A stretch of DNA of 64,000 nt from Pseudomonas sp. Irchel 3E13 (lineage in GTDB: Bacteria; Pseudomonadota; Gammaproteobacteria; Pseudomonadales; Pseudomonadaceae), in assembly GCF_900187455.1 (NCBI RefSeq), contig NZ_FYDX01000014.1, forward strand, positions 62,001 through 126,000, given 5' to 3'. Position 1 is the first letter of the stretch. Every line of letters starts with the position of its first letter. The position numbers and the translations under genes were made by a program. This document shows, in pieces, positions 7,855 through 16,017 of the stretch. Under the pieces are notes generated by a model. It made no database searches, was not told the DNA's origin, and saw only the letters and a program-made list of their open reading frames with translations.

Positions 7855-7891
7855 ATTCGATTCATTTCAAATCTATTCGATTCAATCGAAT
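7855..7891. promoter_or_regulatory. Probable MocR operator: direct repeats plus 17-bp palindrome
   Basis: ATTCGATTCA occurs at 7855-7864 and 7875-7884, exactly 20 bp (two helical turns) apart. The second copy is part of a perfect palindrome, ATTCGATT-C-AATCGAAT (7875-7891). MocR/GabR-type regulators bind spaced direct repeats in divergent promoters, and this sits between benE and the mocR-like gene in an AT-rich patch. Confidence 0.6.
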
Positions 7892-8028
7892 CAATTCAAT
7901 AGACTCAATTAAACATTTTGAAATATCTTCTCCCTCAACCCTGTCGCCGACAGCGCTGTATTGATCGCCCCATCGGGCCGATTGCTGCGATGTGATAGGC
8001 TCGATCCACTTGTTTTCACCGGTAGCAA

Positions 8029-9429
8029 ATGTCCATGTGGGTCCCCCTTCTCAACGCCTTCAACCAACCCGTTTACCTGTCGATTGCCGACGCCCTGGCG
8101 CGGGATATCGCCAGCGGCCTGCTCAGCCCCGGCGAGCGCCTGCCGACCTTGCGCGAGCTGGCCCAGGCGCTGCAGGTCACGCCGGGCACGGTCAGCCGCG
8201 CCTACAGCGAGGCGCAGCGGCGCGGGTTGTTGCAGGGTGAAGTCGGCCGCGGCACCTACGTCCGCGCCACGCCTGCGACCGAGATCAGCGCGCCCCCCGC
8301 CGTCGCGACCTCGCCGTTGCAGGGCAGCTCGCAGGTGCTGGACCTGTCCATCATCAAACCCGCCGGCGACACCGCCACGTCCTGGCTGCGCGGCGCGCTG
8401 GTGGAACTGGCCAACGGAACCGACTTCGCCCAGACCCTCGATTACGCCCCCGACGGCGGTCATCCCGCGCACCGCGAAGCCGGCGCGCAATGGCTGCGGC
8501 ACTCGCTGCCGGACGCCGTATGGCAACAGGTGGTGATTACCGCCGGCGCCCAGCACGGGCTGCTGGTGGCGATCAGCGCGCTGACCGAATACAACGACCT
8601 GATCCTCTGCGAGTCGCTGTGCTACCCGGGGATCATCTCCCTGGCCCACAGCCTGCAACGGCGCCTGCGCGGCGTTGAGATGGACGAACAAGGCATCATC
8701 CCGGCGTCGCTGCGCGAGCTGTGCCAGCGTGAGCGCCCGACGATGCTGGTGTGTGTCGCCACCTGCCAGAACCCCACCACCGCCACCATGTCGCATGAAC
8801 GTCGGGCGGAGATCGCGGCGATTGCCGAAGAGTTCGACTTCCTGATCCTGGACGACGACATCTACGGTTTCCTCGCCAGCGACACCACCCTGCGGCCGTT
8901 GGCGAGCTATGCGCCGGAGCGTTCGGTGTACCTCACCAGCTTGTCCAAGTCGGTGCTGCCGGCGCTGCGCATCGGCTACCTGTACAGCCCGCCGCGGCTG
9001 CTGTCGCGGCTGACGGCGATGGTGCGCAGCAGCGTCTGGATGCCGTCGCCGCTGACTGCGCAACTGGCGAGCAACATCATTGCCGAAGGGCTGGAATTGA
9101 AACTGGTGCGGCTCCAACGCGAAGAAGCGGCGCGCCGCCAGGCGTTGGCGCGCGAGCTGCTACCAGGATTGCGAATCAAGGCCGAGGCTCACAGCTATCA
9201 CCTCTGGCTGGAACTGCCGGAGCCGTGGAGCGCGGATGAATTCACCACATTGGCGCGGGCGCAGGGGGTGAAAGTCCTCAGCGGATCGCAGTTCCAGCCC
9301 GAGCGCAACGGCGAGACACGCGGCGTGCGGGTGGTGCTGATGTCACCGACCCGCGAGGATGAATTGAGGTTCGCGTTGACCCAGTTGGCGAGCCTGGCGG
9401 GGGCTTCGGATCCGCGGCGGTTTTATTGA
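8029..9429 (+). CDS. MocR-type regulator (GntR HTH fused to aminotransferase domain)
   Basis: A 466-residue fusion. Residues about 8-80 form a GntR winged HTH (YLSIADALARDIASG, LPTLRELAQALQVTPGTVSR). Residues about 110-466 form a class I aminotransferase-like domain. The PLP lysine is K307 in SLSKSVLPALRIGY, and DDDIYGF supplies the Asp/Tyr pair of the fold. Such proteins sense PLP-linked ligands and activate or repress a divergent gene, here probably benE. The ATG at 8029 (or the second Met at 8035) fits the conserved N-terminus. Confidence 0.9.
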   Translation: MSMWVPLLNAFNQPVYLSIADALARDIASGLLSPGERLPTLRELAQALQVTPGTVSRAYSEAQRRGLLQGEVGRGTYVRATPATEISAPPAVATSPLQGSSQVLDLSIIKPAGDTATSWLRGALVELANGTDFAQTLDYAPDGGHPAHREAGAQWLRHSLPDAVWQQVVITAGAQHGLLVAISALTEYNDLILCESLCYPGIISLAHSLQRRLRGVEMDEQGIIPASLRELCQRERPTMLVCVATCQNPTTATMSHERRAEIAAIAEEFDFLILDDDIYGFLASDTTLRPLASYAPERSVYLTSLSKSVLPALRIGYLYSPPRLLSRLTAMVRSSVWMPSPLTAQLASNIIAEGLELKLVRLQREEAARRQALARELLPGLRIKAEAHSYHLWLELPEPWSADEFTTLARAQGVKVLSGSQFQPERNGETRGVRVVLMSPTREDELRFALTQLASLAGASDPRRFY

Positions 9430-9450
9430 TTTGAATGCAGGGTTGGCGCT

Positions 9451-9571
9451 GCCGGCCTCATCGCTGGCAAGCCCGCTGCCACAGGGATTTGTGTGAGCGG
9501 GTGAGATCTATTGCAGGGCTGTGGTGTTCAATCACCACAGCCCCCGTGGGAGCTGGCTTGCCAGCGATGAG
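9451..9571. repeat. Inverted REP pair flanking a hairpin
   Basis: CATCGCTGGCAAGCCCGCTGCCACAG-type REP (split: CATCGCTGGCAAGC, CCGCTGCCACAG) at 9459-9484 is answered by the inverted CGTGGGAGCTGGCTTGCCAG and CGATGAG at 9545-9571. Between them, 9516-9543 is a perfect 11-bp hairpin (GGGCTGTGGTG, loop TTCAAT, CACCACAGCCC). It lies between two convergent genes and can serve as a bidirectional terminator. Confidence 0.75.
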
Positions 9572-9591
9572 TCCAGCAAGAGCACCACCAC

Positions 9592-10707
9592 TTACCGCAC
9601 AAACACCTGCGCCGTAGTAATCGCCATATCCCCCCCCGGCAACTGGATCTTGCCCTTCGGCTCAAGGCTATCGGCATCAAAAATAGCGATGTCGTTGTAG
9701 GTGCCCGCAAGGTAGATCCGCGTCCCCGCCTTGTTCATCGAGACGCAGTAGTACGAGTGATCCAGGGTCGCGGCCTTGATCAGTTTTTTCTCCTTGATGT
9801 CGTACTTGGCCAGGCGATTGAGCACGCCATAAACCACATTCGGGTCGGTCGGCGAGCGCATGCCGCTGAAGTAGATTTCGGTCAGCGGGCCGAAGTCGAC
9901 GGTCTGGCTCTTGCCGGTAGCAAGGTCGATGTTGAAGAAGCCGTACACGTACTCGGCCGTCGCCGGGTCCTGTTTCTCGTCCTTGAATTTCGACGCGGTG
10001 TAGAGCAGCGAGAAATCATGCCGGTAGGTCTGCTGGTTCCACACGTAGAGCACGTCCGGGGCGCTGTAGTTGGGGCGCTTCCAGTTGCGGCTGGGGACGA
10101 TGACGTCGAATTTTCCGGTCTTCACATCGACCTTGTAGATGTCCGGCCCGGCCACGTACAGGCTGCCGTCGTCACCGCTCTGCATGATGGTCAGTTGCCG
10201 CGGCGCCGGGAAGCTGCGCAGCGGCTTGGCGTTAAGTCCACCATCGGTGCCGTACACGTCCAGCCGCGGTGCCTGCACTTCGTAGTGGTCGCTGAACATC
10301 TTGGTCGGGTTGGCGACGGTGTAGATTTCCTTGCCGTCGTGGCTGATGGTGAAGGAGAACATCGACCGCGCTTTCTCGCCCGGCAACTGGCTGATGCTGG
10401 CATGGAACACCTGTTTGCAACTGTCCAGTTCGACGCCATAGATGTCGGCGTAGTGGTTGTTCAGCACATAAGCGATGCGTTTGTCCGGCGACATCTGCAC
10501 CGAGCCCGGCCCGAAGGCGTCGGGCATCTGGCAGGTCTTGTAGAGCTTTTCACTGGCCAGGTCGATGATGTGCAGGTTGTTCGGGTAGTTGGTGGTGACC
10601 ATGTATTCGTGGCCGGCGTTGAGCGCCTTGCCTTCGTCGGCGGCCATCGCCGAACCGGCGCCGAGCACCACCAGGGCGGCCAGGCCGCGGGTTGCAATCT
10701 GAAGCAT
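9592..10707 (-). CDS. qhpB: Quinohemoprotein amine dehydrogenase beta subunit
   Basis: A 371-residue periplasmic subunit: MLQIATRGLAALVVLGAGSA signal peptide ending near AMAADEG, then a repeating YVLNN, YVAGPDIYKVD, IYLAGTYNDIAIFD pattern that fits a seven-bladed beta-propeller. In known QHNDH this subunit covers the small gamma subunit and contributes residues around its CTQ cofactor. The start was set at MLQ, because longer frames run into qhpC. It is the last gene of qhpA-D-C-B, 32 bp after qhpC. Confidence 0.92.
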   Translation of the reverse strand: MLQIATRGLAALVVLGAGSAMAADEGKALNAGHEYMVTTNYPNNLHIIDLASEKLYKTCQMPDAFGPGSVQMSPDKRIAYVLNNHYADIYGVELDSCKQVFHASISQLPGEKARSMFSFTISHDGKEIYTVANPTKMFSDHYEVQAPRLDVYGTDGGLNAKPLRSFPAPRQLTIMQSGDDGSLYVAGPDIYKVDVKTGKFDVIVPSRNWKRPNYSAPDVLYVWNQQTYRHDFSLLYTASKFKDEKQDPATAEYVYGFFNIDLATGKSQTVDFGPLTEIYFSGMRSPTDPNVVYGVLNRLAKYDIKEKKLIKAATLDHSYYCVSMNKAGTRIYLAGTYNDIAIFDADSLEPKGKIQLPGGDMAITTAQVFVR

Positions 10708-10739
10708 GCGGATATCCCTCTTCTTGTCTGCCTGGGGGC

Positions 10740-11063
10740 TCATTTGTCGTCCGGGAACACGGTCCCGAGGTTGCGCCAGTTGTCGCCGGAGGCCTGGGCA
10801 TCTTTGTTCCAGTCGGGGTAGGTGCTCATCATGTCCGGCACCTGGGCCGGCCACCAGCAAGGGTCGGAGCAGCCATACAGGTCCGATTCCATCGGCTGGC
10901 ACAGCGACGAGACGCCACCGAAGGCGTCGATTTCCCAGCCCGGGTCGGTGGTCGAGGCGCAGCCGGCGACCGAGTTCATCGCCAGCACTTCTTCGATGCG
11001 GTTTTCCTCGGCAGCCTGTTCCAGCTTCAGTGCTTTGTTGTTGATCGGCTTGAGATGCTTCAT
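10740..11063 (-). CDS. qhpC: Quinohemoprotein amine dehydrogenase gamma subunit (CTQ precursor)
   Basis: A 107-residue precursor whose mature part carries the cysteine tryptophylquinone cofactor. Every residue of the known crosslinks is in register after a 28-residue leader: C35-E44, C55-D61 and C69-D77 for the Cys-Asp/Glu thioethers, and C65 with W71 for CTQ. These equal C7-E16, C27-D33, C41-D49 and C37-W43 of the mature protein. The leader (MKHLKPINNK to EEVLA) is not a Sec signal. In studied systems QhpD crosslinks the precursor in the cytosol, QhpG hydroxylates the Trp, QhpE removes the leader and QhpF exports it. The ATG lies 2 bp beyond the qhpD stop. Confidence 0.95.
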   Translation of the reverse strand: MKHLKPINNKALKLEQAAEENRIEEVLAMNSVAGCASTTDPGWEIDAFGGVSSLCQPMESDLYGCSDPCWWPAQVPDMMSTYPDWNKDAQASGDNWRNLGTVFPDDK

Positions 11064-11064
11064 G

Positions 11065-12495
11065 TCAGTGGACCTTGCGCGCAGTGATGTAGCGGCTGAT
11101 GAAGGCCGGGTTCTCGGCCATGATCCGGCTGTAGACTTCGATGCCGAAGTCCACCCAGTCACGCATCAGTTCGCAATAGTGGTAGGTCGGATGGGCCGGG
11201 TCGCCGTAGCGGGCGTAGCTCTCGTGGTAGCAGCCGCCGGAGCACAGGTTGCGGATGCGGCAGGTGTCGCAGCCGGTGTTGGTGCGGTCCAGGCGCTGTG
11301 AAAGGAACTCGTTGAGTTCGACCTGCTTCACGCCGCTGTGCACGTTGCCGAAAGTCGGCAGGCTGGAGCCGGTGAAGCGGTGGCAGAGGTTCAATTCGCC
11401 CTTGTGGTCCACCGCCAGCATCTTCAGCCCGGCGCCGCACGGCAGCGCTTTCTTGTGGCCTTCATGAATGTCGGTGAGCAACTGGTGCAGGTTGGAGAAG
11501 CCGATGTTGCGGTGCTCCAGCGCCGCCTCCAGGTACTTGCGGCCGAGGGCCTTCATGTTGGCGAAGACTTCGATCAGCTCCTCAGACGAGAGGTTGTAGT
11601 CGCTGATGTCGCCCGAGGTCACCGGGGCGAAACCGACTTCGGCAAAACCCATCTCGTTGAACAGGTGGTTCCAGATGGTCTCGATATCGGTCACGCCCTT
11701 GGTCAGGGTGACGCGCGCGCCCACCGGGCGGCTGTCGTAGCGCGACAGCAGCATGTCGGCCTTGCGCCGCACCACGTCATACGTGCCCTGCCCGCCCACG
11801 GTGATGCGGTTGCGGTCGTGCACGGTCTTCGGCCCGTCGATGCTCACCGACAGCCCGAAGCGGTGGGCATTGAGGTAGTCGACGATCTCTTCGGTGAGCA
11901 GCGTGGCGTTGGTGGTCATGACGAAGTCCACCCGCTTGCCCACCTCGCTGAAACGCCGCTCGCAGTAATCGACCATGTACTCGATCAACTTGCGGTTGCT
12001 CAGCGGCTCGCCGCCGAAGAACACCACGGTGTAGAACGGCTCGTCGGGCGACTCCTTGAGCAGCATTTCCACCGACGCCACTGCGGTCTCGACGTCCATG
12101 CGCTTGCCGGCCGAGGGCTTGTCCAGGTCTTCCTTGTAGCAGTAGGTGCAGCTCAGGTTGCAGCCGGTGTTGACGTTGAGCACCACGGTATTGAGCGCGG
12201 TGCGCTCGACTTTTTTCAGCGCCGTTTCCGGGCTCAGCGGCGAGCCGTCGCTCACCAGTTCCAGCGCGATCAACTCGCGCAGGGTCTCGTTGATTTCAAC
12301 GCCATCGAAACGCGCCGCCAGGCGTTGCACCAGGGCATCGCTGGAGCAGCTTTCGTGGCGCAGTGCGTCGATGATTTCCCCGGTCAGGGCATCGCTGGCG
12401 AACAGCGAGCTGCTGGGGATGTGGAACAGCATGCGGGCGTCATCGACCCGCACTTCATGCAGATTGCGTTCTACCAAATTCAGAATCGCGCCCAT
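11065..12495 (-). CDS. qhpD: QHNDH radical SAM maturase (thioether former)
   Basis: A 476-residue radical SAM/SPASM enzyme that installs the Cys-to-Asp/Glu methylene thioether bonds in the gamma subunit. The SAM-binding cluster motif is C112-x3-C116-x2-C119 (GCNLSCTYCY). Auxiliary cluster cysteines follow in LPCGAGLK, LNLCHRF, GCDTCRIRNLCSGGC and the late YHYC. The N-terminal about 95 residues form a leader-recognition-like region (LVERNLHEVRVDD onward). It lies between qhpA and qhpC. Confidence 0.95.
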   Translation of the reverse strand: MGAILNLVERNLHEVRVDDARMLFHIPSSSLFASDALTGEIIDALRHESCSSDALVQRLAARFDGVEINETLRELIALELVSDGSPLSPETALKKVERTALNTVVLNVNTGCNLSCTYCYKEDLDKPSAGKRMDVETAVASVEMLLKESPDEPFYTVVFFGGEPLSNRKLIEYMVDYCERRFSEVGKRVDFVMTTNATLLTEEIVDYLNAHRFGLSVSIDGPKTVHDRNRITVGGQGTYDVVRRKADMLLSRYDSRPVGARVTLTKGVTDIETIWNHLFNEMGFAEVGFAPVTSGDISDYNLSSEELIEVFANMKALGRKYLEAALEHRNIGFSNLHQLLTDIHEGHKKALPCGAGLKMLAVDHKGELNLCHRFTGSSLPTFGNVHSGVKQVELNEFLSQRLDRTNTGCDTCRIRNLCSGGCYHESYARYGDPAHPTYHYCELMRDWVDFGIEVYSRIMAENPAFISRYITARKVH

Positions 12496-12541
12496 CGCAA
12501 CCTCCTAGAACATTCGGATGTGGCCAGGTCAAACCGCCGTG

Positions 12542-14119
12542 TCACGGGATGGGCGGGTTATTCCAGCGCTGGATGGTCACGATCAACTGACCTTCACCGG
12601 TACGTGCCGTGCCGGCGTCGTCCACGGCGGCAATGACCTTGAGGTTGCCGGCGTTGTTGGTGGACATCTTGCGCGCCGGGTTCGGGCCGGCATCGCCGGG
12701 GGTGAACACGCCGCTGTCGGCCTGCATGCTGCCGGCGAACTTGACGTCTTCGTCCTCGCGGGCGCGGTCGTCGAACGGCTCGACTTTCCATTGCGCCGGG
12801 AACACGCCGATGCGGTAAGCCTTGCCATCCACGCCCTGGCCCCAGGCCTCGGCGTCGAAGCGGCCCTGCACCTTCGGCGTGGAACCGCCGTTGTCACCCA
12901 CCCGCGCCACGGAGAACGCCGGGACCACTTTCACCTCGGCGATCTCGCGGTACACCGCCAGTTGCGGACCGTCGAGCTTGCCGACGCTGACCACCTGCAG
13001 GCCCTGCGGCGCATCCGCGGCGGCCTTGACCTTGACCCGCACGCGCTGCGGCGTTTCCTCCAGCACTTCGAGCACTTGCACGCCCTTGCCGAACGACGGC
13101 GTGCCGCTCAGGCCGCTGCCGACCAGGGTCAACTCGGCTTCGCTGCCAGCCTTCACATAACCCGGCTGCACCGCCAGCAGACGCGGCGAGCCTTGCTGCG
13201 CGGCGACGAAATCGAGGCCGCGTTCATCGTGGGCTTTTTCGAACATGCGGCCGGTGAGCTGGCCGTTATTGGCGGCGAGCACCTGCCGCATGCTTACGCC
13301 ATCCACGTCCACGGTGCCGCGCCATTCATAGCCGCTGTAGAGCATCGCCGTGCCCTGGCCCTTGAACGGCGTGCCGTCGGCGTACTGGCCGTCGAGGCTG
13401 ACCTTGAAGCGATCGCCGGATTCCGGGCTGACGTTCATCACCCCGTTGAGTTCGCCCTTGCCCGGCAGGTGGCCGCTGAAGCTCCAGGTGCCGGCCAGGG
13501 TCGCGGCCTTGGGCATCGACTTCTGCCAGTCGCTCCAGGCCTTGCTGTCGAACGGGTACTGCTGCGCCAGCAGCGGCACCATGTCTTTCTTCGCCAGGTC
13601 GAACCAGTCGCGGTCGCGAGACAACGCCTGGTATTCCAGCGACGGCCACTGGCCGAGGTGGAAGTTGACCAAGTGTTCCCACTCCTTGGCCGGACGCCGC
13701 TGCAGGGCGATCCGCGCACCGGAGTGGCAGCGGGCGCACATTTGCTGAGTGGGTTCGCCGATCTGCTCGACGGTGTTCAGGCGGCGTTCGAGGGCGTAGC
13801 GCACGCCGTCGGTTTCGCTGGGCGCCAGGCCCTGGGTGTCGGCGAGGTACTTGACCAGCGTGCGGCGGTCTTCGTCGCTGATCTGCAACTGGTGCATGGT
13901 CTGCATGCGGCCGATGGTCATCAGCCAGCCTTCGGGGGTTTTGCGTTGGTGGCTGATGCGGCTCAAGGCGTTGTCACCTTCGGGCAGGTGGCAGCCCTGG
14001 CAGGTTTCCTTGAGGATCGCCTGGGCTTCGCGGGCCTGGCTGACCTGGGGCTGCAAGGCAAGGCTGACGGCCATTGCCAGCAAACCTCCAGCGCTGGCGA
14101 ACCTGAGTGTTCTCTTCAT
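12542..14119 (-). CDS. qhpA: Quinohemoprotein amine dehydrogenase alpha subunit (diheme)
   Basis: A 525-residue periplasmic electron-transfer subunit. It has a signal peptide to about residue 29 (VSQA-REAQ), then two CXXCH sites: CQGCH at 40-44 and CARCH at 128-132, for the two c-type hemes. The C-terminal part consists of beta domains, as in Paracoccus and P. putida QhpA. Electrons from CTQ pass through these hemes to an external acceptor such as a cytochrome or azurin. It is the first gene of qhpA-D-C-B; the 401-bp upstream region is shared with the divergent aldehyde dehydrogenase gene. Confidence 0.95.
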   Translation of the reverse strand: MKRTLRFASAGGLLAMAVSLALQPQVSQAREAQAILKETCQGCHLPEGDNALSRISHQRKTPEGWLMTIGRMQTMHQLQISDEDRRTLVKYLADTQGLAPSETDGVRYALERRLNTVEQIGEPTQQMCARCHSGARIALQRRPAKEWEHLVNFHLGQWPSLEYQALSRDRDWFDLAKKDMVPLLAQQYPFDSKAWSDWQKSMPKAATLAGTWSFSGHLPGKGELNGVMNVSPESGDRFKVSLDGQYADGTPFKGQGTAMLYSGYEWRGTVDVDGVSMRQVLAANNGQLTGRMFEKAHDERGLDFVAAQQGSPRLLAVQPGYVKAGSEAELTLVGSGLSGTPSFGKGVQVLEVLEETPQRVRVKVKAAADAPQGLQVVSVGKLDGPQLAVYREIAEVKVVPAFSVARVGDNGGSTPKVQGRFDAEAWGQGVDGKAYRIGVFPAQWKVEPFDDRAREDEDVKFAGSMQADSGVFTPGDAGPNPARKMSTNNAGNLKVIAAVDDAGTARTGEGQLIVTIQRWNNPPIP

Positions 14120-14232
14120 CGATGACTGACCTCCACGGGGGTTCTTCTTATTGTTCGTACACTTCTTATAGGTCTCTTCTGTCGGCCGTACAGCGGCAGA
14201 GCACGGACCGAAGAGCAGCTTGCAAGGGCCGA

Positions 14233-14249
14233 TACATATTGTGTGCCAA
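14233..14249 (-). promoter_or_regulatory. Possible sigma54 promoter of qhpA
   Basis: On the minus strand TTGGCAC-ACAAT-ATGTA matches the -24 box fully, but the -12 box reads GT where GC is expected. The distance to the qhpA ATG is about 115 bp. It is weaker than the site facing the aldehyde dehydrogenase gene. Confidence 0.35.
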
Positions 14250-14320
14250 GAGCCGGAAGCACCGTATCAGGGGCTTCGCGGACCATATGACACGGGCCTC
14301 GCGGCTAAATTCGCGACAAC

Positions 14321-14386
14321 TGAGACGGCGTGAGACGGCTGTCGCAGGCCGCTGAGAATGTCTCAGCGCCTGTCGCAATTTGCGAC
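14321..14386. promoter_or_regulatory. Cluster of dyads, likely activator binding region
   Basis: Direct repeat TGAGACGGC twice (about 14321-14339), the palindrome CGCTGAGA-ATG-TCTCAGCG (14350-14368) and a second palindrome GTCGCAA-T-TTGCGAC (14372-14386), with an extra TGTCGCA half-site at 14340. The cluster is centred 80-150 bp upstream of the sigma54-type promoter at 14467, the normal place for an enhancer-binding protein. It can serve both divergent operons. Confidence 0.55.
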
Positions 14387-14466
14387 GGCCGGTGTGGGGC
14401 AGCAGCCAGGCTGCGGCAACGTTTCACCCCTTGGATTCACAGCGCTACAGGACGACACCCGGCACT

Positions 14467-14482
14467 TGGCACAGCGGTTGCG
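14467..14482 (+). promoter_or_regulatory. Sigma54 (-24/-12) promoter of the aldehyde dehydrogenase gene
   Basis: TGGCAC-AGCGG-TTGCG fits the TGGCAC-N5-TTGCW consensus with correct GG to GC spacing. The predicted start is near 14493, about 28 bp before the ATG. A sigma54 activator is encoded at 19698-21611. Confidence 0.75.
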
Positions 14483-14520
14483 ATCCGCCCTGGCAATCAC
14501 TCACAAGAACGAGGTTTGCC

Positions 14521-16014
14521 ATGTCCACCACTGCCCCCCTGCACCCTGCCGTCGAGGCGTTTATCCGACGTGCGCCGACCATGCTGATCGGCGCCGACTG
14601 GGTCGAGTCCAGCGACGGCGAGCGCCTGACCCTGCGCAACCCGGCCAGCGGCGAGGTGCTGTGCCAGGTGCCGGCAGCCACGCCCGCCGATGTCGGTCGC
14701 GCAGTGAGCGCCGCGCGCCAGGCCTTCGATGATTCGGCCTGGAGCCGGACCCGCCCGCGCGAACGGCAGAACCTGTTGTGGAAACTGGCCGACCTGATGG
14801 AGCGCGACGGCGAAATCCTCGCCCAGCTCGAATGCCTGAACAACGGCAAGAGCGCCGCGGTGGCGCGGGTGATGGACGTGCAACTGGCGATCGACTTCCT
14901 GCGCTACATGGCCGGCTGGGCGACCAAGATCGAGGGCCAGACCGTCGAGGTGTCGTTGCCACTGATGCCCAACGACGAGTTCCATGGTTTCGTGCGCCGC
15001 GAAGCGGTGGGTGTGGTCGGCGCCATCGTCGCCTGGAACTTCCCGCTGCTGCTGGCCTGCTGGAAACTCGGCCCGGCCCTGGCCACCGGGTGCAGCGTGG
15101 TGCTCAAGCCCGCCGACGAAACCCCGCTGAGCGCGCTGAAACTGGCCGAACTGGTGCTGGAAGCCGGCTACCCGGCGGGCGTGTTCAACGTGGTCACCGG
15201 CACCGGCGTGGTCGCCGGCGACGCCCTGACCCGCCACCCCGGCGTGGACAAACTGACCTTCACCGGCTCCACCGCCGTCGGCCAGCAGATCGGCAAAGTG
15301 GCGATGGACAACATGACCCGCGTCACCCTGGAACTGGGCGGCAAATCACCGACCATCGTCATGGCCGACGCCGACCTCTCCATCGCCGCCGCCGGCGCCG
15401 CCCAGGCGATCTTCTTCAACCAGGGCCAGGTCTGCTGCGCCGGCTCCCGCCTGTATGTGCACCGCAAGCACTTCGACAACGTGGTGGCCGACATCGCCGG
15501 CATCGCCAACAGCATGAAACTCGGCAACGGCCTCGACCCCAGCGTGCAGATGGGCCCGCTGATCTCCGCCCGCCAGCAGAAACGCGTGTTCGACTACATC
15601 GAACAAGGCCGCAACAGCGGCGCCACCATTGCCTGCGGCGGCGAGCAGTTCGGCCCTGGCTATTTCGTCAAGCCCACGGTGATCGTCGATGTCGATCAGA
15701 AGCACCCGCTGGTGCAGGAAGAAATCTTCGGCCCGGTGCTGGTGGCCATGCCGTTCGACGACGAAGCCGAGGCCCTGCGCCTGGCCAATGACAGCCCGTA
15801 CGGCCTGGGCGCGAGCATCTGGTCCAACAACCTCGGCGCCGTGCACCGGATGATTCCGAAGATTCGCTCGGGCTCGGTATGGGTCAACTGCCACAGCGCC
15901 CTGGACCCGGCGCTGCCGTTCGGCGGCTACAAGATGTCCGGCGTTGGCCGGGAGATGGGCGCGGCGGCCATCGAACATTACACCGAGTTGAAATCGGTGT
16001 TGATCAAGCTTTAA
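14521..16014 (+). CDS. peaE: NAD-dependent aldehyde dehydrogenase (phenylacetaldehyde dehydrogenase type)
   Basis: A 497-residue ALDH with the Rossmann NAD region, TFTGSTAVGQQIG, the catalytic glutamate motif LELGGKSP and the catalytic cysteine motif QGQVCCAGSR. Position and similarity suggest it oxidises the aldehyde released by QHNDH; in P. putida U the equivalent gene is named peaE for phenylacetaldehyde. The start at MSTTAPLHPAV follows GAGG. Longer in-frame starts would lie inside the promoter. It converges with qhpG, with a 3-bp gap between stops. Confidence 0.88.
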   Translation: MSTTAPLHPAVEAFIRRAPTMLIGADWVESSDGERLTLRNPASGEVLCQVPAATPADVGRAVSAARQAFDDSAWSRTRPRERQNLLWKLADLMERDGEILAQLECLNNGKSAAVARVMDVQLAIDFLRYMAGWATKIEGQTVEVSLPLMPNDEFHGFVRREAVGVVGAIVAWNFPLLLACWKLGPALATGCSVVLKPADETPLSALKLAELVLEAGYPAGVFNVVTGTGVVAGDALTRHPGVDKLTFTGSTAVGQQIGKVAMDNMTRVTLELGGKSPTIVMADADLSIAAAGAAQAIFFNQGQVCCAGSRLYVHRKHFDNVVADIAGIANSMKLGNGLDPSVQMGPLISARQQKRVFDYIEQGRNSGATIACGGEQFGPGYFVKPTVIVDVDQKHPLVQEEIFGPVLVAMPFDDEAEALRLANDSPYGLGASIWSNNLGAVHRMIPKIRSGSVWVNCHSALDPALPFGGYKMSGVGREMGAAAIEHYTELKSVLIKL

Positions 16015-16017
16015 GAA

